From assembly GCA_016125255.1 (NCBI GenBank), contig WGMD01000005.1:52328-116327 (forward strand): a stretch of 64,000 nt of DNA. Direction: 5' to 3'. Position 1 is the first letter of the stretch; every line of letters begins with the position of its first letter. A model generated the notes under the pieces. It was not told the origin of the DNA. It saw only the letters and a list, made by a program, of their open reading frames with translations, and did not search any database. A program made the position numbers and the translations under genes. Source of the DNA: Planctomycetota bacterium. GTDB lineage: Bacteria; Planctomycetota; Phycisphaerae; Phycisphaerales; Zrk34. Of this stretch, positions 58,093 through 64,000 are shown in pieces.

Positions 58093-59538
58093 ATGGTGGA
58101 TTTCCGGGCGAGGCATTTTTTTGCTGCCGTCGTTTTGATGTTGATCACGCACGCTGCGGCCAGCGCACAACTTCTCGATCTTCGCACGCTGTCGGTGGAG
58201 CAGTCCGCATGGGACGGCTTTGACGCGGGTTTCGCCCCGACATGGATCGGCGATACACAGACGATCTTTCCCTCCGACTGGAACGGCGGCGGCGGCACCG
58301 CGAACAACCCCGGTGGGTCGGGCTCGGATTCCGGGGGCTTTGTAGTAGACTTCACCGGGGGCGGTCCCTCTGACCCGTCCATCGTCAAACCGAAGATTTA
58401 CCACCAGCACATCGACAGCGTCCTACTCATCGATCAACTGCAATGGTCGGTCGCCAGTGCGCGGGCGGAGGCGGCGGATCACGTGGCGGACTCGATCAAT
58501 GCTTCGGCCGACCCCGGTGAACTGAGCCAATTCGCGCAGATCGTGCTGGGCGAAGGCCCCGCCGTCAATCCGTATCTGCCCAGTCAGTATGCCGTCGCGC
58601 TGAGTGAAGCGGTGGCGCACCTGACCGCCAGCACCACCGACAGCCGCTTCGCCGCATCGGGCAAAGTCGGCGTCTATTTGAGCGCCAACGCGCAATCGGC
58701 GGGCGGAGCGCCGCCGGCCGGGACGCCGCCGATCTCTGACGATCCGTCCGTGACGTCGCAGGTCAAACCCTTCGGCCTGCCGCCGCTGTTGGATACATTG
58801 GTGCTTCCCCCCGCAAGCAGCGCCCATAGCTCGGCGAGTGTGGTGAGCCAGGCAATGTTCGATCTCAAGACGGTGACGCAGTTCGATCTGACGACGACGA
58901 TCGCCAAGGCCGGGGCGATGGGGCTCGATGTGGCGATCTATCAGGAAGGCAACGCCGACGCCCTGATGATCTGGAATTCGCGTGACGCGAAGGAAATCGA
59001 TCTTCACACCTATGGCGTCCTCGATGCGGGTCGATACCTGCTCCGCATCGAAGCTCGCGCCGACGCCGATGCCGCCGCCGATGCGTCGGCGCTTCCGTCG
59101 TCCCCGATCACCCAAAACGTCAGCGACATCGCGGCGCAGACCGGTCAGTTCGATGTGCAGTTCGATCTGGGCGCGCTTCAATACTGGTACTACACGCTCG
59201 CAGAAGACGGCTCGGGCCCGCGCCTGCTGCCCGACAGTCTCATCACTGTGCAGGTCTACGATCCGAGCATGAATCGCTACATCGATGCGCAGATGACGCT
59301 CGCCGACGCGTACAGGGATCTGGAACCGACCGGCTGGTTCGACGTGGCGGGCGATCAGTGGATCGACTCCCCGCTGGAGGCGCTGCAGTTCGACCTGCCG
59401 ACAGGCATCACCGAAGCGCAGTTCCTGGCCCAGACGCAGCGCCTGCTCTCCCTCACTCCCGTCCCCGAACCAACCGCCGCCCTGATCTTCGCCGCCCCCC
59501 TCGCCCTGCTCCGCCGCCGGCGTCGCCCCGGCCTGTAG
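58093..59538 (+). CDS. Exported PEP-CTERM protein
   Basis: The ATG at 58093 has AAGGGATGG upstream (a GTG at 58090 is also in frame). 481 residues. Signal peptide to about residue 26 (ITHAAASAQ). The mature part has no known family but many Ala/Asp-rich segments, with FDLKTVTQFDLTTTIAKAGAMGLDV and an IEARADADAAADAS low-complexity run. It ends TPVPEPTAALIFAAPLALLR followed by Arg residues, a classic PEP-CTERM signal. It would be sorted to the surface by an exosortase, not encoded here. Confidence 0.88.
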   Translation: MVDFRARHFFAAVVLMLITHAAASAQLLDLRTLSVEQSAWDGFDAGFAPTWIGDTQTIFPSDWNGGGGTANNPGGSGSDSGGFVVDFTGGGPSDPSIVKPKIYHQHIDSVLLIDQLQWSVASARAEAADHVADSINASADPGELSQFAQIVLGEGPAVNPYLPSQYAVALSEAVAHLTASTTDSRFAASGKVGVYLSANAQSAGGAPPAGTPPISDDPSVTSQVKPFGLPPLLDTLVLPPASSAHSSASVVSQAMFDLKTVTQFDLTTTIAKAGAMGLDVAIYQEGNADALMIWNSRDAKEIDLHTYGVLDAGRYLLRIEARADADAAADASALPSSPITQNVSDIAAQTGQFDVQFDLGALQYWYYTLAEDGSGPRLLPDSLITVQVYDPSMNRYIDAQMTLADAYRDLEPTGWFDVAGDQWIDSPLEALQFDLPTGITEAQFLAQTQRLLSLTPVPEPTAALIFAAPLALLRRRRRPGL

Positions 59539-59625
59539 CTACGGGTTCGGCTCCGCGCGACTTCGTTTTGACCGTCGCCTCTCAGGAGTACGCCCATCTC
59601 GATCATCCTTCGCGGCGTCTGCGTC

Positions 59626-60264
59626 TTGTACCTCGGGCAGGTGACGGCGATCCTTTGCTTCGCCGCCGCGGCGCTGACTTTTGTAAGCGTGGTCGGCGTG
59701 CCGGTCCGAAGCATCAAACTCGGCATCCTCCAGCTGGTTCGCTTCCGCGTGGCCGGGACGCCGACGCAGATCGGACTGCTGCCGCTGATATGCAGCGTCA
59801 CGCTCGGGGATGGCGATCCTGAGTATCGTCTGGCTCCGCAATATCAGATCATGTTCATGCTCGCAGGCGTGATCGGGCTGACGCTCGCGGCGCTCCTGAT
59901 CGGCCCTGCGGAGTTCGCGACGCATTTTGGGCAGGTCGCTGTGAATCTGTACGAGGGGGCCCTGAGCCCGCGTCACCGCGGCGCTCAGATCGTGCGTGCC
60001 GGCTGGGACATGCTGATCAATGCGCCGATCCCGACAACGATGGGATGGATCGCGATGGTGAATCTAGTCATCAATTGCCTGCCCATCCCACCGACGCCCG
60101 GCGGCTGCATTCTACTTGCCGTCTTTCAAGCGATGACAGGTCCTCACCGCAGGCCCGGCCCCTTCAGTCAACTGGCGCTCCTCGCCGGCCTGGTCTTCTG
60201 CATTGCACTGCTGATCCTTTGGACCATCGCGGTCGGATACGCAATGTTCGCTTCGGCAGTCTGA
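59626..60264 (+). CDS. M50-like membrane protein without the HExxH motif
   Basis: 212 residues from a TTG at 59626; the true start is unclear. AGGAG at 59584-59588 would place a start at 59596, where the codon is ATC (possibly an ATG changed by one base). Four to five hydrophobic segments. VRSIKLGILQLVRFRVAGTPTQIGLLPLI resembles the site-2 protease region around IxxIGxxxxxFRxxGTxxxIGLxPLGG, and NLVINCLPIPPTPGGCILL corresponds to the NxxPxPPLDGG motif with DGG changed to PGG. No HExxH is visible in the first helix, so it is likely a non-catalytic relative. Confidence 0.55.
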   Translation: MYLGQVTAILCFAAAALTFVSVVGVPVRSIKLGILQLVRFRVAGTPTQIGLLPLICSVTLGDGDPEYRLAPQYQIMFMLAGVIGLTLAALLIGPAEFATHFGQVAVNLYEGALSPRHRGAQIVRAGWDMLINAPIPTTMGWIAMVNLVINCLPIPPTPGGCILLAVFQAMTGPHRRPGPFSQLALLAGLVFCIALLILWTIAVGYAMFASAV

Positions 60265-60268
60265 CCGC

Positions 60269-60310
60269 GCCGACTCGCAACTCCTGAGCCGCATCGGCAT
60301 CGAACTTTGA
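60269..60310 (+). pseudogene. Remnant of a sulfotransferase C-terminus
   Basis: Translates as ADSQLLSRIGIEL followed by stop, matching the end of the sulfotransferase at 57193 (VDPQLLHRIGIEL). The same 14 codons, less the first five, reappear at 63831-63854. No upstream coding part is left. Confidence 0.7.
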
Positions 60311-60453
60311 CGCCATCCCCAACCAACCCCAAAGGGGTCGGCGATATAGAGCGGTTTCACAAATCAAATCGCGTTCCCAACGCGAGCCGCGACCGTGAGG
60401 GAGCGGTCAAGGAACGTGATTGGACGCGGGCTTGACCGCTTGCTGACGCGCGC
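60284..60453 (+). repeat. 170-bp direct repeat, copy 1
   Basis: Matches 63831-64000 with a single difference (AAAGGGGTCGG against AAATGGGTCGG). It holds the LSRIGIEL remnant and a palindrome pair. The second copy runs on past the window end, so the full length is not known. Confidence 0.92.
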
Positions 60454-60459
60454 GGCTCG
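60383..60459. repeat. 77-bp inverted palindromic element
   Basis: Left arm CGAGCCGCGACCGTGAGGGA then GCGGTCAAG, right arm CTTGACCGCTTGCTGACGCG then CGCGGCTCG, forming an imperfect stem of about 29 bp. Present again at 63930 (cut by the edge). It is like a BIME and differs from the REP family. Confidence 0.8.
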
Positions 60460-60706
60460 TTAGGATGCGTGGCGACACATTTGTTGAAACCGCACTGGCC
60501 GAACCCTCCGGGTTCGATTCCCGCGTCACGCCCCATCCCTCGCCCCGGCGGGGCGGCGGAGTCCTTCGCCTTGCCGGGGCGAAAAGATCATGTACGAATC
60601 AACCCCACGGGTTCCGCTCCGCCCGGCTTGGCCGGGTGTCGCTGCACCCGTGGCGACATGCGGCCGCCCCTTCGGGGCGAAGCGGCGCAAGTCCAGACTG
60701 ACTGGC
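60460..60706. other. Intergenic region with GC-rich hairpins, no gene
   Basis: Together with the remnant and the repeats this makes a 442-bp gap after 60264. It contains several short perfect hairpins (CGAACCC-TCC-GGGTTCG at 60500-60516, and CCACGGGT...ACCCGTGG at about 60607-60653). No frame with a supported start was found. Confidence 0.55.
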
Positions 60707-61372
60707 TCATGACGCGTGATACGTTCGTGTTTTCAAGAGTGCGATCGTTAGGGCGCCATCTTGAGGCGGGTCGGGCAAGGGGCGGTACATGGGCTGATAT
60801 CGACGGTAGGAAAAGTTCTCCAGGCAGGACGCAACGGTTTCGGGGATTTGCCATTCCGGGATGTCGTGGCTGTAGGTCATGACGAAGTCCAACATGCTTT
60901 GAATCTGCTCATCGTTCATGGTGTTGACGCGCAGTTCGATCGGCGGGTCGTTGCGCGGGTCGTAGTCGATGGGCTTGAAGCGATTGCGGAGTCGAAGATG
61001 CTTGATGAGTTCCGCGCGATCGAACACGGCTGAGCCGGCGGCATCAGTGACGTGCGGCATGCACAGCGCGACAATCTGATCGCACACCTTCACGACGAGA
61101 TTCACAAGCACGCCGGGGACGGGCTCGCGCGTGTGAAGGTCGATGAATCGAACGCAGAGTCCTCGCGGGGGAATGCGCGCATCGATGAGCCCGCGAATCA
61201 CCGGTTGCTGGTTCGCCACGGCCGCGATGTGTTCATGGAGCACCGCTGCGCACGTGTTCAGGCACGCAGTCAGTTCGCCGTGCGTCATCTCGGCGCGAGG
61301 GATCGTGTTGACCGCCGCGGCTCGGAACGGCGGACCGACGACGGCGATGCGAACCGTGTCATCGGGATCCAT
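60707..61372 (-). CDS. Hypothetical protein (221 aa)
   Basis: Not recognised. A soluble protein with the middle part CVRFIDLHTREPVPGVLVNLVVKVCDQIVALCMPHVTDAAGSAVFDRAEL, which resembles a carboxypeptidase-regulatory/invasin-type beta-sandwich (Cna-B-like) pattern with the usual P-x-x-G-x-x-V and D-x-x-G-x-x-x-F turns. The start at 61372 is 3 bp from the MITE-like element, so its promoter may lie inside that element. Confidence 0.6.
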   Translation of the reverse strand: MDPDDTVRIAVVGPPFRAAAVNTIPRAEMTHGELTACLNTCAAVLHEHIAAVANQQPVIRGLIDARIPPRGLCVRFIDLHTREPVPGVLVNLVVKVCDQIVALCMPHVTDAAGSAVFDRAELIKHLRLRNRFKPIDYDPRNDPPIELRVNTMNDEQIQSMLDFVMTYSHDIPEWQIPETVASCLENFSYRRYQPMYRPLPDPPQDGALTIALLKTRTYHAS

Positions 61373-61374
61373 GC

Positions 61375-61611
61375 AGCGAGGTAGCGTGGGTCAAGCGAAG
61401 CGGACCCGCCACGATAGACGAATAGATGTTTAATTTTGCAGCCGCGCGTATGCATGTGGATCGTCCATTCATACCAAGCCCGCCTTGCATCAATTTCCCG
61501 ACGCCCGAGCGATTCGACCGATGCCGTCGTCGCGATCGACGATGATCAAACACCGCACGATCATACGCCTCGCGTGGCGGGTCCGCTTCGCTTGACCCAC
61601 CCTACCTCGCT
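61375..61611. repeat. MITE-like element, copy 1 (237 bp)
   Basis: Inverted ends of about 37 bp: AGCGAGGTAGCGTGGGTCAA then GCGAAGCGGACCC, facing GGGTCCGCTTCGCTTGACCC then ACCCTACCTCGCT. The centre does not encode a protein. It fits exactly between the start of the 60707 gene and the stop of the 61619 gene. It matches copy 2 at 62349-63832 almost base for base. Confidence 0.88.
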
Positions 61612-61618
61612 TGTTCAC

Positions 61619-62230
61619 TCAATGACTATCCTCATAATCATTGTACTGCTGGTCGGCTCGCTGATACGCCTCCCAAAATTCACGCTCAAATTGCGTGGTG
61701 GATAACAACTCGAACTTCGTAGAGTCAGTAATATCAAGTAATCTCACACCTTCTTGTATATGAGCACGTTCGATTTCTACACATCGCCAAGGCTCCTTGC
61801 CATCACCATCAGTAAATGCAAATATATAACTATGAACAATTGTTGTATTCAGGACAAAAACCTCCCCTTCATTTCGAATGCCAATCATTGGTCTCTGCAA
61901 GTCATCCACACTTTGTACCCCAACAGTACCATATCGAGGCAATTTACATCGGATCAACGGAACATCTATCGTTCCATCCACTTGACGGATGGCAATGACA
62001 AGGCGAATGCGATTGACTTCTGAATCATTATGGTCGTGATCCGCAGTCGCAACATTAATGCGGATCGCATCATGTTCTGGGTACACGGATACGGTTTTTT
62101 TCCCGGATGTGCTGGACGTTCGTTTCTTGTTACAGGAAACAGTGCCAAAAAGCATCAATATGATGCAGCAATACTTGACAAGGAGCGTAATGCTTTCGAG
62201 CTTAGGCCCCCTTATGTTTTCAATACCCAT
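61619..62230 (-). CDS. AT-richer lipoprotein of unknown function
   Basis: Start at 62230 (MGIENIRGPKLESITLLVKY; 203 residues) with a lipobox (CCIILMLFGTVSC). A mostly beta, acidic protein (AIRINVATADHDHND, RLVIAIRQVDGTIDVPLIRCKLP). Its base composition is clearly lower in GC than the neighbouring genes, so it was probably acquired. Its start overlaps by 11 bp the end of a truncated upstream frame (62220). Role unknown; its partner is the gene cut by the element at 62349. Confidence 0.65.
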   Translation of the reverse strand: MGIENIRGPKLESITLLVKYCCIILMLFGTVSCNKKRTSSTSGKKTVSVYPEHDAIRINVATADHDHNDSEVNRIRLVIAIRQVDGTIDVPLIRCKLPRYGTVGVQSVDDLQRPMIGIRNEGEVFVLNTTIVHSYIFAFTDGDGKEPWRCVEIERAHIQEGVRLLDITDSTKFELLSTTQFEREFWEAYQRADQQYNDYEDSH

Positions 62231-62348
62231 AGTCAGCGACCTCGGGAATCGGCACGCCTGCTCCCATAGCATTATGACGGATAAATTGTTCTGCCTTTAT
62301 CGCCCCAACGATATCATTCTTTCGGGAATGTCCTACCGGATGGTCCCC
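62220..62348 (-). pseudogene. C-terminal remnant of a gene cut by MITE-like copy 2
   Basis: The last 40 codons of a protein read GDHPVGHSRKNDIVGAIKAE then QFIRHNAMGAGVPIPEVADY and GY, stop. The reading continues into the element (VYYLA) but not into a real N-terminal part. It overlaps the lipoprotein start by 11 bp, so the two were probably one operon. Family not recognised. Confidence 0.5.
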
Positions 62349-62371
62349 AGCGAGGTAGTAGACCCTCCACT

Positions 62372-63516
62372 CTAAACCTGTGGGTACAGCCGATGGAGGA
62401 TGATTCTCGCATCGGCGGTGGTCATGCGCCATTTGACGGTGCAGGCCTCGGCGTTGCGTTGGGTGTCCCATGCGGATAGTTCTTCACCGAGCCGGGCGAC
62501 GCTGGCGATGCGGCGGTCCAGACACTGACGTTGCGCGACGCTCAGTTCGATCTCCGCCATGTTCAGCCAACTGCCGTGACGCGGCGTGTGATGCATTCGC
62601 AAGCGACGCGCCAGCCGGTGCGCCTCGGCGGCGGGGAACGCTTCGTACAGCGAGGCGATGCCATGCGTGTTGAGATTGTCGCACACCAGCTTCACGCATC
62701 GCGCATCGGGATAATCCTCATCGAGCAGACGACGCACTTCCTCCGCCCAGTCGATGCGGGTACGGCTGTCGCGCACACTACTGCGACGCCAACCTCGGAT
62801 CGGATCGAAGAACAGGAAGATCGCCGCCGTGCCGCGTCTTTCATAGTGATAGTCTTCACGGACCGGCCTTCCAGGGGCCATCGCCAGCGGCTCGCGTTCA
62901 TCATCCAGAAGCTGCTTGGCCGCCTCGTCCATGCAGATCAAAGGCTCGTCTTCGCTGTGCGTTTGGGTGTAGACGTCAAGGACTTCCTCCATCTGCGCGA
63001 CGAACCGGGCCGCGTCACGCTCGGGGATGCACCAGCACTGCTTGCGCCACGGCTGTAGTTCGTTTTTTGAAGCGTCTTGCGCGCCGTCTCGGCGCAGATG
63101 TGCGTGACGATCCGACGCTTGATCAACTCGTCCGCCAAAAGCTTGAGCGTCCAACGCGTCCGTCCCGCCGGCGGAACGCCGCAGCAGATCGCCACCAGAT
63201 GCGCTTCGCCCTTGCCATCGAGCTTCGGCGGCGTCGGCGGCGTCAGACGCACCTTGCGATGGATCGCCGGCGCCTCGCCTTCGAGGACGAAGCGTTTGCG
63301 CACGCGATCGACCGTGTTGACGTGCATGTGCAGCAGCCGCGCGACGACGCTGCGCGGAAGCCGACCTTCGGGCCGACGCCGATCGCTCAGCAGCAGCACC
63401 TGCGCGTGGCGAATCTTCTTCGCCGGCGCGTGCCCGTTGCGCGTGATCGCTTCGAGCCGTTGACGTTGTTCATTGGACAGTTCGACCGGATACTGATGCG
63501 GGGTGGAAATCGCCAT
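62372..63516 (-). CDS. IS630-family transposase, two frames joined by a -1 shift
   Basis: The 5' frame (63516 down to about 63063) encodes the helix-turn-helix part (VELSNEQRQRLEAITRNG, SVVARLLHMHVNTVDRVRKRF). The 3' frame (about 63068 down to 62372) encodes the DDE domain: ICMDEAAKQLL, KLVCDNLNTHG and HGSWLNMAEIELS supply D, D and E. The switch lies at an A6 run (plus strand 63063-63068), where a -1 shift joins TLQK to NELQPWRKQCWCIP, in line with the family. All catalytic residues are present, so it may be active if slippage occurs. Confidence 0.9.
63063..63068 (-). other. A6 slippage site in the transposase gene
   Basis: On the minus strand CAA AAA ACG (frame 0) can slip to give AAA AAC GAA in the -1 frame. 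It is the only homopolymer of this length in the two-frame overlap. Confidence 0.6.
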
Positions 63517-63830
63517 GATCGGCCTCCTTGCCAGGTACTCCCATCATCGACCCGATCGAACACGCAGCTACAAAACCCATCGGATTAGCGTGGAGGGGCT
63601 AGTAGGGTGGGTCAAGCGAAGCGGACCCACCACGATAGACGAATAGATGTTTAATTTTGCAGCCGCGCGTATGCATGTGGATCGTCCATTCATACCAGGC
63701 CCGCCTTGCATCAATTTCCCGACGCCCGAGCGATTCGACCGATGCCGTCGTCGCGATCGACGATGATCAAACACCGCACGATCATACGCCTCGCGTGGCG
63801 GGTCCGCTTCGCTTGACCCACCCTACCTCG

Positions 63831-64000
63831 CTGAGCCGCATCGGCATCGAACTTTGACGCCATCCCCAACCAACCCCAAATGGGTCGGCGATATAGAGCG
63901 GTTTCACAAATCAAATCGCGTTCCCAACGCGAGCCGCGACCGTGAGGGAGCGGTCAAGGAACGTGATTGGACGCGGGCTTGACCGCTTGCTGACGCGCGC
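63831..64000 (+). repeat. 170-bp direct repeat, copy 2 (cut by the window end)
   Basis: Equals 60284-60453 with one base difference. Begins with the sulfotransferase remnant LSRIGIEL and ends in the 77-bp palindromic element. It follows directly after MITE-like copy 2. Confidence 0.92.

Larger units (their letters stand above)
62361..63599 (-). mobile_element. IS630-family insertion sequence (1239 bp)
   Basis: Ends GACCCTCCACTCTAAACCTG (then TGGGT) at 62361-62385 and, on the other strand, GCCCCTCCACGCTAATCCGA (then TGGGT) at 63599-63575: 20 of 25 bases agree. Flanked by TA at 62359-62360 and 63600-63601, the target duplication typical of IS630/Tc1. Holds one transposase gene in two frames. 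Confidence 0.93.
62349..63832. repeat. MITE-like element, copy 2, interrupted by an IS630 insertion
   Basis: The left end AGCGAGGTAGTA is at 62349-62360 and the rest (GTAGGGTGGGTCAAGCGAAG...) at 63600-63832. Between them sits the 1239-bp IS630-family element. The internal part matches copy 1 apart from a few bases. Confidence 0.85.

Noticed and set aside
60467..60532. tRNA-like sequence (7-bp acceptor pair GCGTGGC/GTCACGC and a T-loop TTCGATT)
   Set aside because: Only about 66 nt long, with no D or anticodon arm, one mismatch in the T stem, and the same bases form a perfect alternative hairpin CGAACCC-TCC-GGGTTCG. It may be a decayed tRNA 3' end or an attachment-site remnant, but it is not supportable as a tRNA gene.
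61619..62348. Toxin-immunity pair (truncated toxin end plus lipoprotein)
   Set aside because: The order and low GC are suggestive, but the remnant has no recognisable toxin motif and too little is left to judge.

Overview
The window comes from a high-GC member of the Planctomycetota, most likely Phycisphaerae-like. The assignment is inferred from gene content. It has a formylglycine sulfatase, DUF1080 lipoproteins, a long NPCBM/HEAT/cytochrome-c exported protein, PEP-CTERM-type proteins, an RnfC-like/BMC-T pair and an RNA-metabolism set typical of that phylum. Most of the window is ordinary chromosome: short operons on both strands with little spacing, broken by small GC-rich palindromic repeats.

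Layout. 0-5 kb: exported serine hydrolase (cut by the window edge), a membrane-anchored protein, fused aroD-aroE, tRNA-Tyr, then a sulfotransferase-like gene followed by a class IV aminotransferase. 4.7-9.4 kb: SGNH hydrolase, then PduS-like and PduT-like genes followed by an UPF0173 metallo-hydrolase and a HAD phosphatase. 9.4-15 kb: CorA, the large cytochrome/NPCBM protein and serS, all on the minus strand. 15.1-18 kb: tetrapyrrole operon (siroheme dehydrogenase, HemX-like, hemA) with overlapping starts and stops. 18-27.6 kb: GT-C membrane glycosyltransferase behind a heptanucleotide array, TPR lipoprotein, queF, sulfatase, DUF1080 lipoprotein, an exported caspase-like protease, an exported methyltransferase and glutathione reductase. 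27.6-31.2 kb: a minus-strand cluster (inactive phage-type metallopeptidase, two related small proteins, TrmH-type methyltransferase, RluA-type synthase, glutaredoxin, SlyX). 31.5-36 kb: PEP-CTERM protein, AhpD, EF-hand protein, small membrane proteins, trpS, zinc-ribbon methyltransferase. 36.4-39.7 kb: two paralogous GT39-like membrane transferases separated by repeats. 39.8-47.1 kb: nitroreductase, PQQ propeller, SRPBCC, Dabb lipoprotein, a 32-residue membrane protein, ppa, SYLF lipoprotein, a RAYT transposase framed by inverted REPs, an LRR protein and an orphan DNA methyltransferase. 47.2-57 kb: trpA, two GT4 genes (one fused to a PHP domain), aroK, CapD-like dehydratase, HU, plsY, an exported nuclease/phosphatase. 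57.2-64 kb: an accessory region with a sulfotransferase, a PEP-CTERM protein, an M50-like protein without its catalytic motif, a 170-bp direct repeat, a 237-bp MITE-like element in two copies, one of them split by an IS630-family insertion, and an AT-richer lipoprotein.

How the parts connect. The clearest theme is one dispersed REP family (consensus begins GTTTAGCG, then GGCGGGGC or ACGCCGC) with at least twelve copies here. One pair frames a RAYT gene, which makes that locus the likely source. A second theme is short GC-rich palindromes (CCCTC family), one of which lies inside a coding sequence. No CRISPR array, rRNA, complete prophage or complete microcompartment operon was seen. The candidates most worth following up are the REP/RAYT system, the orphan PduS/PduT pair, the PHP-GT4 fusion, the exported caspase-like protease with the exported methyltransferase, and the nested elements at 60.3-64 kb.
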